In this document: in pieces, positions 28,730-38,502 of the stretch
Numbering within the stretch: the first letter of the stretch is position 1
How the letters are laid out: each line of letters starts with the position of its first letter
Origin: Leptospira stimsonii
GTDB taxonomy: Bacteria > Spirochaetota > Leptospiria > Leptospirales > Leptospiraceae
Direction: 5' to 3'
Assembly (NCBI RefSeq): GCF_003545885.1
Contig: NZ_QHCT01000001.1
Coordinates: 1,054,001 to 1,118,000 of the forward strand
Length of the DNA stretch: 64,000 nt
Translations under genes and position numbers: made by a program
The notes under the pieces: model-generated
What the model was told of the DNA's origin: nothing
What the model saw: only the letters and a program-made list of their open reading frames with translations
Databases searched by the model: none

Positions 28730-29559
28730 AAATTCTTTTTTCTCAGAGCGAAACGATCTTAAATCCGTGGATCGTGTGTTACTGGGGCTGGGAGTCCGAT
28801 TCGATTTCGGGACCTCCGACCGAGTTTCCGAAAATATTTCCGTCCGTAGAAAATGAACTTCACATATCGTATGGAGATCCGATTCGGATCGGAACCATGA
28901 ACGACGGAAAGGAAGAATGGAATTCTTCCCAGGGTCATATCATCGGAAATCATCTCTCTCCTTTTCGTATCTCTCCGGAGGGAAACGTCGGTTTTTTTAA
29001 TATAAGACTGTTTCCCGGCGCTTTTTCGGAATTATTTAGAATTCCAGGAAAAGAAGTGAGAAGTCATGTCGGTGATTTGCGGATTTCGAATACCAATGAA
29101 TATTCCGATTTTATAAAACGAATCCGAGACGCGGGCTCTTTCGAAGAGCGAGTTTCGATTTCCGATAAATACTTTAGAAAATTATTAAGTACTAAAAAAC
29201 AAACGGAACCCGTCGTCGTTGAAGCGGTAAAAAAAATCAGGATGAGTAAGGGAAAAATACCGATCTCAAAGTTGATTCTGGACCTCGGCGCGAACAAAAA
29301 AACATTGGAGCGAAAGTTTCAGGAAAGAATCGGATACAATCCGAAAGAGTTTGCACGAGTCGTACGATTTCAAAACGCCGCTTGGATGAGGCCTGGAAAA
29401 CAAAGTCTCAGCGACTTGGCGCTGGACGCAGGTTATTACGATCAATCTCATTTTACCAAGGAATTTGCCTCTTTGTCCGGTTATTCTCCTCTGGTTTGGT
29501 ACGGACTGAGAGATCGAATCTTGTCCCTTTTTTACAATACAAGACCCTATTCTTTTTAG
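28726..29559 (+). CDS. AraC-family transcriptional regulator
   Basis: 277 residues. The N-terminal ~140 residues resemble the DUF6597/ligand-sensing domain of MmsR/TetD-like AraC members (NPWIVCYWGWES; VGFFNIRLFPGAFSELF). The C-terminal AraC helix-turn-helix pair is seen in ISKLILDLGANKKTLERKF and LSDLALDAGYYDQSHFTKEF with FASLSGYSPLVW. Translationally coupled to the thioesterase gene, which it may control. Confidence 0.85.
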   Translation: MKILFSQSETILNPWIVCYWGWESDSISGPPTEFPKIFPSVENELHISYGDPIRIGTMNDGKEEWNSSQGHIIGNHLSPFRISPEGNVGFFNIRLFPGAFSELFRIPGKEVRSHVGDLRISNTNEYSDFIKRIRDAGSFEERVSISDKYFRKLLSTKKQTEPVVVEAVKKIRMSKGKIPISKLILDLGANKKTLERKFQERIGYNPKEFARVVRFQNAAWMRPGKQSLSDLALDAGYYDQSHFTKEFASLSGYSPLVWYGLRDRILSLFYNTRPYSF

Positions 29560-29619
29560 TATAATTCAATCAGTTTAAGAATGGATTAAAACACGATTCC
29601 GTTTTTATACGGGGACGAA

Positions 29620-30201
29620 ATGAATCAAAATAGAATGGAAGAAAATCCAAATCAAACATTTACGGTTTCCTTTTGGAAGCGATTTCTCTTTTTCAGAGCG
29701 ATCCAAAAAGCGGACGCTTCGAGGTTACGAGGTCTTTTGTTGGGCGGTTTGAATTCCAATGCGGTTTTGTATTACGGAATGCGTCCGCTTTCGCTTGCGG
29801 TAAAATATCGGAATCTGAGAATCATTGAAATACTTTTGGAATTCTTAACGGATCCGAATCTGCCGGACGAAACCACGGGTTTGACTCCGTTGATTCATTC
29901 CATTCTGGAAGATTCTTCTTTGGAAACGATCTCGTCGTTGATCTTTTTCGGAGCCGATCTCGATCAGAAGGATGGGAACGGGATGAGTCCTTTGCATCAT
30001 TGTGTGAACGAGGGAAAACTTCTACCGTTTCAACTTCTTTTGGAAAAGGGAGCCGATCCGAACGTTCAGGATTTCGACGGAGTGACTTGTATGAATTTGG
30101 CGAAGTCTTCGCATGGAATGTCCGAGTTTGCGGAACTTCTTCTCAAACACGGGGCAGATCCGATGATCAAGGATAAACACGGAAAAATCTATCTGATGTA
30201 A
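29620..30201 (+). CDS. Ankyrin-repeat protein
   Basis: 193 residues with about four ankyrin repeats: MRPLSLAVKYRNLRIIEIL, GLTPLIHSILEDSS, GMSPLHHCVNEGKLLPFQLL with EKGADPNVQDFDG, and FAELLLKHGADPMIKDKHG. No signal peptide or membrane helix, so cytosolic. Ankyrin repeats are protein-binding; the partner is unknown. Starts with ATG 58 bp after the AraC gene. Confidence 0.82.
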   Translation: MNQNRMEENPNQTFTVSFWKRFLFFRAIQKADASRLRGLLLGGLNSNAVLYYGMRPLSLAVKYRNLRIIEILLEFLTDPNLPDETTGLTPLIHSILEDSSLETISSLIFFGADLDQKDGNGMSPLHHCVNEGKLLPFQLLLEKGADPNVQDFDGVTCMNLAKSSHGMSEFAELLLKHGADPMIKDKHGKIYLM

Positions 30202-30261
30202 AATACATCAATCGCCGAATTCAATTGACAACGAAGATAGGATCAAAAGCCTGAAAGGAGA

Positions 30262-31443
30262 ATGAAACCTCCTTCTACTCAATCCTGTCAACACTACCCG
30301 GAGTGTGCCGGTTGTGATCGATTGCATATCGGTTATGAAAAACAACTCCAACTCAAACAGGAAGAGATCGAAAAACAGTTCGGAGGTTTTAAGGGATTGG
30401 ATATCAGAACGATCGTAAGGAGTCCGAAGGATCAGATGTATCGCCACAAGGTACAACTTCCTTTTGGACATCGGAAGATCGGAAAAAAGACGGTTCTCAC
30501 TCTTGGCCTACACAACAAAGAGAATACGTTCATCATCGATCAAAAAGAATGTAGAATTCAGGACGCGGATCTCACCACGGTTGCGTCTGCGATAAGACAT
30601 TGGGCGAGGACGGAAAATCTTAGTCCGTATTTTGAAAAGAATGGGAACGGTCTTTTAAGACATATCGTTTTGAGAAAGGCACACGCGTCGCAGGAGATTC
30701 TCGTTGGAGTCGTTACGAATGCGAGTGAAATTCCGGGAAGAAAGAATATAACAAACAGCTTACATTCGTATATTAAACAATTCTTAAGCCAAGAAAAATC
30801 AAAAGCGGAAGTGGTCGGAATCCTGCAGAACGTAAATCAGAGAAATACCAAAGTGGTACTCGGAGAAAAGGAGACTACCTGGTTTGGAAGGCATTTTATC
30901 AAAGAAAAAATCGGAGATTTGAATTTCCAAATCGGCCTTTCCACGTTTTTCCAAGTGAATCCGTTTCAGATCGAAAATCTATACAATCTTGTCTTGGACG
31001 ACCTTCCTTCCGATTCGGTCGTCGTCGACGCCTATTGTGGAATCGGCACGATCACTCTCTATGCCGCTTCCAAATCGAAAAAGGTGATCGGCTTGGAGGA
31101 AAATCCGAATTCCATCCGTTCCGCGATCGGGGCCGCAAAAGCGAATCAAGTGGAGAACGCGATCTTTATGAAAGGTAAAGTTCTTCAGACGTTACAATCT
31201 TCATTAAACGAAAAACCGGACGTCGTAATCGTGGATCCGCCGAGGGAAGGATTGGATCCGGAGACAAAAAAGATATTATTGAATTCTAAAGTAGGAAAAA
31301 TTCTATATGTTTCCTGTAATCCGGAAACCTTACGGAGAGACGCGTTGGAACTGACCAAATCTTTCCGTTATGATAAATTGACTCCGGTGGATTTATTTCC
31401 TCACACGAGTCATCTGGAAAGTGTCGCGGTTTTTACGAGATAA
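30262..31443 (+). CDS. RlmD/TrmA-family RNA (uracil-5-) methyltransferase
   Basis: 393 residues. Iron-sulphur ligands Cys9, Cys15, Cys18 (CQHYPECAGC) and a fourth Cys near 97 (KECRIQ). The SAM site is VVDAYCGIGTITLYA, the catalytic-loop motif is VDPPREGLDPET, and the nucleophile Cys is in YVSCNPETLRRD at about 351. It makes 5-methyluridine in tRNA or 23S rRNA; whether the target is U54, U747 or U1939 cannot be told from sequence. No TRAM domain at the N-terminus. Good AGGAG site before the ATG. Confidence 0.88.
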   Translation: MKPPSTQSCQHYPECAGCDRLHIGYEKQLQLKQEEIEKQFGGFKGLDIRTIVRSPKDQMYRHKVQLPFGHRKIGKKTVLTLGLHNKENTFIIDQKECRIQDADLTTVASAIRHWARTENLSPYFEKNGNGLLRHIVLRKAHASQEILVGVVTNASEIPGRKNITNSLHSYIKQFLSQEKSKAEVVGILQNVNQRNTKVVLGEKETTWFGRHFIKEKIGDLNFQIGLSTFFQVNPFQIENLYNLVLDDLPSDSVVVDAYCGIGTITLYAASKSKKVIGLEENPNSIRSAIGAAKANQVENAIFMKGKVLQTLQSSLNEKPDVVIVDPPREGLDPETKKILLNSKVGKILYVSCNPETLRRDALELTKSFRYDKLTPVDLFPHTSHLESVAVFTR

Positions 31444-32020
31444 TTTGAATTCACGTAATTTGAAGTGTTTTTGATTTCGAAAGAAACACGATGAGAAAGA
31501 GACTATGATACGTTTTCTCTCGAAGAGTATTCAGCCCAAAAAAAATAAGAATCCTATTTCAATGTCCTGCATTTTATCGTTTTATTCGAAAGGAACCTCT
31601 GCTGTTCCCAATCGTGTTTTCGCCGGTGAAGTTTTTGAGAACGTTTTCGTTTTATTCTTTCCACATTTTAAAATTTGAATCAGTAAACTTAACGGAATTT
31701 TCGACGGATTTCCGAAAACATCTTTTTTCTAAAGGACTTAAAACGGCTTTCGGGTTCATCCGAAGTAAAATCAAGATTCAAAATTTTCGGTGCGAGAAGG
31801 TATGCGTCTTCAATCGGTCGACGTAGAATAAAAAAAGTCAATCCTATCTTCAACTTCGTAATTATAATTCGTTAAGAAATATTCGATAAAGCCGTTTGAC
31901 CATAAATTTCCATTCTAAATATGACAATTGTGATGGGGAATCTTTACGATAACTCACAAATGAGCTATGGATAGTTTTGAAGGATTGTGTGAAAGTTTAA
32001 ACCCAAGGAGTTTATAAAGA
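31444..32020. other. 577-bp intergenic region
   Basis: No convincing gene. A 70-codon open frame at 31614-31826 has no ribosome site and no recognisable protein features. GTGTTT/AAACAC at 31465-31489 could form a weak terminator after the methyltransferase gene. The last 100 bases should hold the promoter of the next gene, with AAGGAG ahead of its ATG. Confidence 0.35.
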
Positions 32021-33853
32021 ATGAAACTTTCACATCTATTTCTTTTGCTAAGAATTTATCGAGCGGTCTTACGCTGTTTTCTTTTTCTAAGTCTGAACGT
32101 TCTTTTTACGGTTTGTGACAAAGGACCGAACGTTAACGACGGAACAACTTTCGCCGCACTTTCTGTTTGTTCCGGTCCTGATTGTAAACATAAAGATTCA
32201 GGATCGATTGTTGATTCGATTTTATCTACGTTTGGAATTCTGACCGGTAAAGAAAATTCCCAGTTTGGGATTTTAGACGCCGATCCTTTAGCCTGCAATC
32301 AGCGTGAGACTTCTTTGAACTGGGAACGACCTCTTCTATATACTTTTTTAGGAAGCGGATTCGGAGACGGCGACTTTTTCAATCAGGGTGTAACCGCGTT
32401 ATGCGTCGCTGACGTTCCTGATTCTGGAAGCACCGAATATATCATAACAAGTCAGGAATTCCCCGCATCGGGTGCGGAACCCAATCTGCTGGTTCAAAGA
32501 GTAAATCAGTTCGGGCATTTGGTGCAAACGAAACTGATTTCTGGCGCCGGCACACAAACCGCCGTCGCGATTGAACGTGATATAACGGGAGACGGGGGTT
32601 TTATCATTGCAGGTACTTCGAACGCAGATATTCCTACGATCGATGGTCTGACTCCCATTCTGCGTTACTCCGGTGGAGTGGACGGATTCGTTCTCAAACT
32701 CAAACGAGATTTTCAGGTGGAATGGTACACCTTTTTAGGAGGAGCCGGAAACGAAAATCTGCGCGGACTTTCGCAGACATATTGGAACAGCTATATCCTT
32801 GTCGGAGACGGGGATTCAGATGCGACGCTTGGAGAAGTCAGGCCTATCCAAGTTCATTCTTCGCCAGTCAATGGTACGAATACGGACGGATGGGTGATTC
32901 AGCTGGATTCGAACGGTAAGGTGAAGTGGCATACTTATCTGGGCGGTCCTTATCGGGACACTTTTTATACGGTCTCGAAAGAATTGCTGAATACGAACCA
33001 ACGGTTTATCGTCGCAGGTATTGCGGGTGGAGAAATTACGAGTATAGGCGATATTTTTACGCAGGTGAAACATTCTCCGGGAGTCAACGACGACGCTTTT
33101 TTTGCTCAGTTGGATTGGAGTGGAAACCTGATCTGGTTTTCCCAGTTCGGCGGCTCAGGCCAGGAAAGAATTTTCGCAAGCGCTACAGGAAGCAGTAGCC
33201 AGGTGATCGGACCGGATCAAACCTATTTGGTGGGAGAGTTGGCGCAAGGTTCCCTTCCTTTTGGCAATTCTTCGCTTCCGGGTAGCGGTTTGGCGTGTAG
33301 CGATACAACTGGTTCGGAAGCTTTGTTGATGAGCGTCAGCAATATAAATGGAGAACCCATGTGGTACACCTGCGTCGGCACTCCCAGGAAATTGGATCGC
33401 GCCACTTCCGTAGTCAGCAATCGATATGGAACCTCTTTTATGGTTGCGGCTCTGATGCAAGAGAACATACCCGAATTGGTAAAGAACCAGTGGACCACTT
33501 TACTCCCGGCGGTTCAGCATTCGAACGTAAATACGAATACGAACGGAAAGTTTTATTGCGATACATTCCTTGGAAACTTCAATCTTAATGGAAGAGTGGA
33601 AATGTACACGTTTTTTGGAAGTCCTTACGGTTGTGACTGGCCGATTGGAAACGACGCAATTGCGGATCATTTCGGAGGAGTTGCTTACGGAGGAGTCGGC
33701 GCCGGCGAATTGTTTTCTTACGGTCCTAACGGAACCGCCCCCGTTCAACAATACGCATCCTATCGTCGGAATTTACTCGTCAACTTCGATAGTAAGGTAT
33801 TAAAACCCTGCACCAAGGAACCGATCAATCCGGAATGTGTATCCATCTACTAA
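32021..33853 (+). CDS. Large exported propeller-like (SBBP-type) protein
   Basis: 610 residues. A hydrophobic N-terminus ends in LFTVCDKGPN, a possible spirochaete lipobox with an atypical Val before Cys. The body has repeated units of the form YTFLGGAGNENLRGLSQ, WHTYLGGPYRDTFYTV and WFSQFGGSGQERIFAS with GGxDGFVLKLK-like strands, as in beta-propeller SBBP repeats. Cysteines near the N- and C-termini suggest disulphides. Expected at the cell surface or periplasm; function unknown. Similar in style to the proteins at 39273-40661 and 43363-44706. Confidence 0.65.
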   Translation: MKLSHLFLLLRIYRAVLRCFLFLSLNVLFTVCDKGPNVNDGTTFAALSVCSGPDCKHKDSGSIVDSILSTFGILTGKENSQFGILDADPLACNQRETSLNWERPLLYTFLGSGFGDGDFFNQGVTALCVADVPDSGSTEYIITSQEFPASGAEPNLLVQRVNQFGHLVQTKLISGAGTQTAVAIERDITGDGGFIIAGTSNADIPTIDGLTPILRYSGGVDGFVLKLKRDFQVEWYTFLGGAGNENLRGLSQTYWNSYILVGDGDSDATLGEVRPIQVHSSPVNGTNTDGWVIQLDSNGKVKWHTYLGGPYRDTFYTVSKELLNTNQRFIVAGIAGGEITSIGDIFTQVKHSPGVNDDAFFAQLDWSGNLIWFSQFGGSGQERIFASATGSSSQVIGPDQTYLVGELAQGSLPFGNSSLPGSGLACSDTTGSEALLMSVSNINGEPMWYTCVGTPRKLDRATSVVSNRYGTSFMVAALMQENIPELVKNQWTTLLPAVQHSNVNTNTNGKFYCDTFLGNFNLNGRVEMYTFFGSPYGCDWPIGNDAIADHFGGVAYGGVGAGELFSYGPNGTAPVQQYASYRRNLLVNFDSKVLKPCTKEPINPECVSIY

Positions 33854-33987
33854 GGTAAAAATCTTAGGCTTTACGAAATCGGATTCGCGACGGTCCGTGT
33901 TCGAATCCGGGAAAAGAAACGATATCGATTCTCGAATGAAATAGAGGATTGAAGGAAACAAAAAGTGATTGGAGAAGTGAAGAAAAC

Positions 33988-34010
33988 TCGAGCCGAATTC
34001 CGGCTCGAGA
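33988..34010 (-). terminator. Rho-independent terminator for the TIGR04452 gene
   Basis: CTCGAGCC and GGCTCGAG form a perfect 8-bp stem with a 7-base loop. On the minus strand it is followed directly by TTTTCTT, just past the stop of the lipoprotein gene. Confidence 0.75.
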
Positions 34011-34019
34011 GACCGAGAA

Positions 34020-34412
34020 TTAAAGTTCGGGAAAAGGAGAATCTAAGATAACCTTATCCTCTTTCAAGGAACATTTAGACTGAAGAACGATCGTGAGAGG
34101 AGCTCCGATCAAATATCCGCTCAATCCCTTGATTTCCGCGATACAATCGTCTACTTCCGATTTAATGTAAACTCCGTCCGATTTGATACCTGCTAATTGG
34201 TCCGATAAAATCGAAAGGATCGAAACCGTCGGGCGACCGCTAAGAATTGTAGAGTTGATGAGATCCGTGACGATCGCCGCGTCCCTGATTTCGCCTGAGG
34301 CTTCCGATCCTTTGATTCTTCCGGGAGCAATACCGAGCGTATCAAATAAAATACAGTTATAAACTTGGGAGAGAAAAAGCAAAATGAGAATTCTATTGAA
34401 TAGGGTTTTCAA
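34020..34412 (-). CDS. TIGR04452-type lipoprotein
   Basis: 130 residues. The signal peptide ends VYNCILFDT (Cys at about 20). The mature start LFDTLGIAPGRIKGSEA matches what I recall of the TIGR04452 family of Leptospira lipoproteins. Two further cysteines (DDCIAEI and QSKCSLK) could form a disulphide. Localisation is probably outer membrane; function unknown. Single gene with its own terminator. Confidence 0.65.
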   Translation of the reverse strand: MKTLFNRILILLFLSQVYNCILFDTLGIAPGRIKGSEASGEIRDAAIVTDLINSTILSGRPTVSILSILSDQLAGIKSDGVYIKSEVDDCIAEIKGLSGYLIGAPLTIVLQSKCSLKEDKVILDSPFPEL

Positions 34413-34653
34413 CGTTGACCTCTGAAACTATGTTTAAGGAATCCTGCCTCCGATCCGTCTCAGGTCAATCAGAAATAAATTTCTCATTCAAAAATGAGGT
34501 CGATTCTATAATTACAAAACAAACGCACTATGGAGACGTTTGTAATCTTCTAAAACGAAAGAAGCTCGGATTCTATTCAAAAAAAGATTTAAGAATCTTT
34601 GCATATACTGACTTCGACTTAGGAAAGAATTTGTTTATTGCTTGCATCGAATC

Positions 34654-36963
34654 TCAAGTAAGACGGATTCTGTTCGCATTCTCGAAAGTATTTAGAATGG
34701 TTTCCGAAAGTTCTTCTTGTTTTGTAAAAAAGCAAATTTGATATTCCGTTTCCTCTTGAAATCGTTTCAGATAAGAAAGCGCGGATTGAAGTCTTTTCGG
34801 ATCGAGATGTACGAAAGGTTCGTCTAACAAGAGAAGTCCCTTTTGGGGAACCGTCTTCCGTGCCAAAAACAATTTAAAAATTAAGTAGAACGTCGCCAAG
34901 GTTCCACCGGAAAGGTGTTCGATAGAACGAAGTGTTCCCGCCGCATCTTCCATTTTGATCAATTCTTTTTTATCAAGCGCTTCGAAGGAAACTCCTCTTT
35001 TTGGAAGGAGAAAATGAAGATCCTTCCCGATTTCGGATGCGATCGAAACAAATTGAAAGGACTGATCTTTGGAAATGTCCTCTACGATTTCCTGCGCGAT
35101 TTTTGCGGATTTGCGTTTGGATTCTAAACTCGAAAATTCTTTTTCTTTTTCGGCAAGGAGTTGAAGAGTAGAAATCAAATCCTTTTCTTTTTCCGGAAGA
35201 GAATCTTGGATTCTCGTGTCCTCGACTTTGATTTCCGTCTTGAGTTTGTTCAATCTTTCTTCCAGAGATCGAAGTTCCGTTTCCAATTCTTTCTTCTGTG
35301 CGTTTTTGGAAAGTCTTTCCGATTCCGAAAATCCTTGTGTCGGAATTTCGTCGAGCAGGGAAATTTCCGCCTTCCATTGGATTTCCAATTCTTCCGGATT
35401 TTTTCCTCCATTTGCGGATTGAAGTTTTTGAGAAGATTCTTTGAAAATTTTGGACTGGGATTGAAACTCGGCAATTTGTTTGTGATAGTCTTGAATGGAC
35501 GCGACTCTTCTTTCTCCGAGCCAAGAATTTCGCTTTGTCTGAAGTTCGGAGAGTTTTTCCCTTTCCAATTTACTTTTGGAAAGAATTGAATCCAAGGCTT
35601 CGACCAAACCCCGGATTTCTTTCTCCAAGGTTTCCATCTGTTCGGATTTAGATTCAAAATTTAGAATCTGTTTTGCTAAGAATTGTCTGAGAAAGTCAAT
35701 CCTATCAAGCGGAGAAATGGGATTTTCTGGAAACGTTAGATTCCATTCGCTTAATCTTTTGGAAACCGCATCCTTTTCCTTTGCCGGGCTGTAACGAATC
35801 TCCAGGGATTCTTTTTTTTGAGTAAAAAGATAAAGACCGATTCCGATTGCACCTGCCGAAACCAAGGAGCCGATCAAAAGTCCGAACGGAGAAACGTTGG
35901 CGACCAGTAAAGAAACCAAAATTCCCATCAAACCTAAGCCTGCGATACTGCCTCCGATGAGTTTCTGATTGGAGTTGGAAAGTTCGGTTCGAACCTCTTC
36001 GGTAAAACCTTCTTCTCTGAGAGTTTTGTCTAACTTTTCGATCAATTCTTCCGCTTTCGATTTCATCTTTTGCAAAAGGGAAATTTGATTTTTGAGGGAA
36101 TCGGATTCTTTCTTTTTGAGATCGATCGCTTTTTGTTTGTCTTGTAGTAAGGTTTCCGAAGAAGTTAGAGAAGACTGGACTTTATCGATTTCTTTCTGAA
36201 GATTTTCATAAACGGAAGATTCGTCTTTGGAATAGAGAACGTTTTTTTTGAGAGTTTCTTCCAGAGATTTTAACCTTTGGATCTTAGAAAGAGAATCTAA
36301 AAGTTGAATCTTCTTTTGGATCTTGGAATCCAAAAAGAATTCCTTTTCCAGTTGCGTAAGTTTCTCTTGGATCTCATTGACTCTTTCTTGATCTTTGAGA
36401 TGTTTTTCTTCCATTTCCACATTGTTTTTGTTTCGGGAATGAAGAGATTCGATTTTCGAAGTGAGTTGAATTCTTTTGTCTTTGAGATCCGCGATTTCTT
36501 TTTTGAGGGTTTCAAAAGTTTTATATTCTCCGCTAATCGATTTTGGAGAATGAATTTTGCCGAGCGACTTTGAAATTCCCTCCAAGTTCACTCCGTTGTT
36601 GAGAAGTTTACTCCGTAAAAATTCCGGTTTGATGATTTTATCGTTGTGAAACGCAAATTCCAATTCTCCTTCCCGAAGCGAAATACAATGCACATATTGA
36701 GGAGCCGCGTCCTTGGAAAGTTCGGGAATTTCGCCGATGAGACGATACCCTTCTAAACTTTTTTCTCCGTAGCGGGAAAGAATGCTTTTTTTCGGTTCCT
36801 GGCTCGCGGTAAGAAATTTGCTTCCGATTCCGAGACGAAGCGCATCGAAAATTGTCGTTTTGCCCGATTCATTCTCACCTTGAAAGATCGTAACGGAGGG
36901 ACTGAGGTCGAAGTCGGATTGAATGAACTTACCGAATTTGAGAAGTTGTAATTTGGAGATCAT
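34654..36963 (-). CDS. YhaN-like SMC/Rad50-type ATPase with transmembrane hairpin
   Basis: 769 residues from ATG at 36963, chosen because it overlaps the upstream gene stop as ATGA; a longer frame exists. The P-loop GENESGKTTIFDAL is at about 33, followed by long coiled coils. Two hydrophobic segments (about 338-378) lie where SbcC/Rad50 has its zinc hook, and no CxxC is present. The C-terminal signature is EHLSGGTLATFYLI at about 683, with Walker B LLLDEPFVHLDP at about 709. This matches Bacillus YhaN, partner of the nuclease YhaO, rather than SbcC. Likely tethered to the membrane and acting in DNA end processing. Confidence 0.82.
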   Translation of the reverse strand: MISKLQLLKFGKFIQSDFDLSPSVTIFQGENESGKTTIFDALRLGIGSKFLTASQEPKKSILSRYGEKSLEGYRLIGEIPELSKDAAPQYVHCISLREGELEFAFHNDKIIKPEFLRSKLLNNGVNLEGISKSLGKIHSPKSISGEYKTFETLKKEIADLKDKRIQLTSKIESLHSRNKNNVEMEEKHLKDQERVNEIQEKLTQLEKEFFLDSKIQKKIQLLDSLSKIQRLKSLEETLKKNVLYSKDESSVYENLQKEIDKVQSSLTSSETLLQDKQKAIDLKKKESDSLKNQISLLQKMKSKAEELIEKLDKTLREEGFTEEVRTELSNSNQKLIGGSIAGLGLMGILVSLLVANVSPFGLLIGSLVSAGAIGIGLYLFTQKKESLEIRYSPAKEKDAVSKRLSEWNLTFPENPISPLDRIDFLRQFLAKQILNFESKSEQMETLEKEIRGLVEALDSILSKSKLEREKLSELQTKRNSWLGERRVASIQDYHKQIAEFQSQSKIFKESSQKLQSANGGKNPEELEIQWKAEISLLDEIPTQGFSESERLSKNAQKKELETELRSLEERLNKLKTEIKVEDTRIQDSLPEKEKDLISTLQLLAEKEKEFSSLESKRKSAKIAQEIVEDISKDQSFQFVSIASEIGKDLHFLLPKRGVSFEALDKKELIKMEDAAGTLRSIEHLSGGTLATFYLIFKLFLARKTVPQKGLLLLDEPFVHLDPKRLQSALSYLKRFQEETEYQICFFTKQEELSETILNTFENANRIRLT

Positions 36964-38051
36964 CTTTCGCTTTTGCCCGCCATTTCTTCGATTTGTTCCA
37001 AACCCAATACCAAAATTTCGTTCCAATCGGGAGCATCCGCTCCGGTCCAACTTTGCCGACGTTCCATTAGATTTTCATAAAATAGTTTTGCGACGGGGTT
37101 GTCGATGAGCGCCGAAGAGGTTTTGAGATCGGAAGTTTTGATTTCGATCTTTCTACAACGCGCCGTTTCTATAAAACGATTTAAGGTTTCCGAGACGACA
37201 TGTTCGTCTTCGACGATTCCGGAGACGCGGATACGAACCGTGTCTTCTTGTGAAAAACGGGAAGCCGTTTTTTCGAGTTCAGGAATTTCACCGGAAAGAG
37301 TGACGGAAAGAGAAAAGTCCTTAAATTCTCCGGCGGAAACGATCGCCCTTTCTTTTAAAACCGGAGTTCCGTTTTTACCAAGGGAAACGATGTTTACTGT
37401 GCGAACTCCGGATTCTCCCAAGGAAACGATCCGAGGTGAACCCGGATACGCTTTGATCAGAGAGCCGGAAACTTCCGAACGTTTGGAATGAATATGACCT
37501 AACGCGAGATAGTCGAACTTGGCTTCGAGAAACGGCCCGGAATCCAGAATGGAATCCGCCTCTTCCGGAGAAGGTCCGAGATATTCCACCATTTTGGTTT
37601 CGGTTCCGTGAAGGAGCGCGATTCGATACTGAACCTTCTTTTCTTTAAATTGAATATTCGAATAATCTAAATTTCTGTTAAACGGAAATCCGAAAAATTC
37701 CGCGGAGACACCGTCCGATTCTTCCAACCAGAGTTTCACGTTTTCGCCTTTCTGAGGATAGAGCATCGGCGAAAGATCGGCGGAAATCGGGTAGGTCCCT
37801 TCGGCGAGACCGAGTTCCTCGTGATTGCCGGGAATATAGAAAATTCTTCCGGAAAAGGAGTTGAGGATCGATTTGACTTCTTCTTTGAGCGCTCCGATAT
37901 CGTTGTTTCGATCGAAGAGATCCCCGCAAAAAAGGATATGAGTGCATTGTTCCTCGGAAGCGATCGAGACGATCTCTTTGAGGACGGAAAGGGAATAGTC
38001 CTTTTCTTTTTGGCTGAGATGTAGATCGGCGCTGTGTAAAAATCGAATCAT
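36960..38051 (-). CDS. YhaO/SbcD-like metallophosphoesterase
   Basis: 363 residues. Calcineurin-like motifs occur in order: FLHSADLHLS (DxH), FCGDLFDRNND (GDxxD), IPGNHEELG (GNHE), LLHGTE and ALGHIHSK (GHxH), so a two-metal nuclease site is complete. It precedes the YhaN-like ATPase gene with a 4-base overlap, the usual order of the nuclease-ATPase pair. It should cut DNA ends or hairpins under control of the ATPase. Confidence 0.88.
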   Translation of the reverse strand: MIRFLHSADLHLSQKEKDYSLSVLKEIVSIASEEQCTHILFCGDLFDRNNDIGALKEEVKSILNSFSGRIFYIPGNHEELGLAEGTYPISADLSPMLYPQKGENVKLWLEESDGVSAEFFGFPFNRNLDYSNIQFKEKKVQYRIALLHGTETKMVEYLGPSPEEADSILDSGPFLEAKFDYLALGHIHSKRSEVSGSLIKAYPGSPRIVSLGESGVRTVNIVSLGKNGTPVLKERAIVSAGEFKDFSLSVTLSGEIPELEKTASRFSQEDTVRIRVSGIVEDEHVVSETLNRFIETARCRKIEIKTSDLKTSSALIDNPVAKLFYENLMERRQSWTGADAPDWNEILVLGLEQIEEMAGKSER

Positions 38052-38502
38052 GGGCTACGTCCTAATTTCTAAGAATAGGGTTTTCCCCGGACAAAAATTC
38101 AAGGGAATCCGATTCTTTTTGAATTTTTTTTTCGAAACGTTTGCGAGCTTCCCGCCCTGGGAGTTGTAACCTCAATCGAATCTTGGGAATGGATTTGGAA
38201 TGAGGGACGATCCCAAACGGAGTTTTTGTCGTAGTTCCTACAAGGTTTCGGGACGGGAAATTTACTTGCGAAAAGTAGAATTTTCTGATAGGGAAGAATT
38301 CCCGGAGTTTTTCCCGCCTCCGAAACTCAATGATTCGCTCCCTATGAGTCGCTCATCAACCCCTCCACCCAAGATCTGGGCGGGGCCGCCAAAGTTTCAC
38401 AGAAGAGCCTGTAGGTCCTCCTACAAGAGTTCGAGAGATCCCGTTCGATTTCAGTTATGGGTTTGTGGAAGGGCCGTGCGCCGCAGATCGTTCAGCCGGG
38501 GC
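38052..38502. repeat. Dispersed repeat, copy 1, in 451-bp intergenic region
   Basis: The region holds a repeat whose 57-bp core (38320-38376) is identical to 43142-43198 on the other strand; weaker similarity extends from about 38270 to 38430. The core contains ATGAG-TCG-CTCAT. Short hairpins lie on both sides: GTAG-TTC-CTAC at 38231-38241 and TGTAGG-TCCT-CCTACA at 38410-38425. No gene seen in the region. Confidence 0.7.

Noticed and set aside
31614..31826. 70-codon open frame in the gap after the RNA methyltransferase
   Set aside because: No ribosome site, no recognisable features and unusual composition; left as intergenic.
34415..34741. 108-codon plus-strand open frame
   Set aside because: Its 3' part runs antisense into the YhaN-like gene and its sequence shows no domain or signal; probably chance.
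36964..37050. 29-residue N-terminal extension of the YhaN-like ATPase
   Set aside because: It lies inside the nuclease gene and its sequence does not fit; the ATGA overlap start at 36963 matches the family N-terminus.
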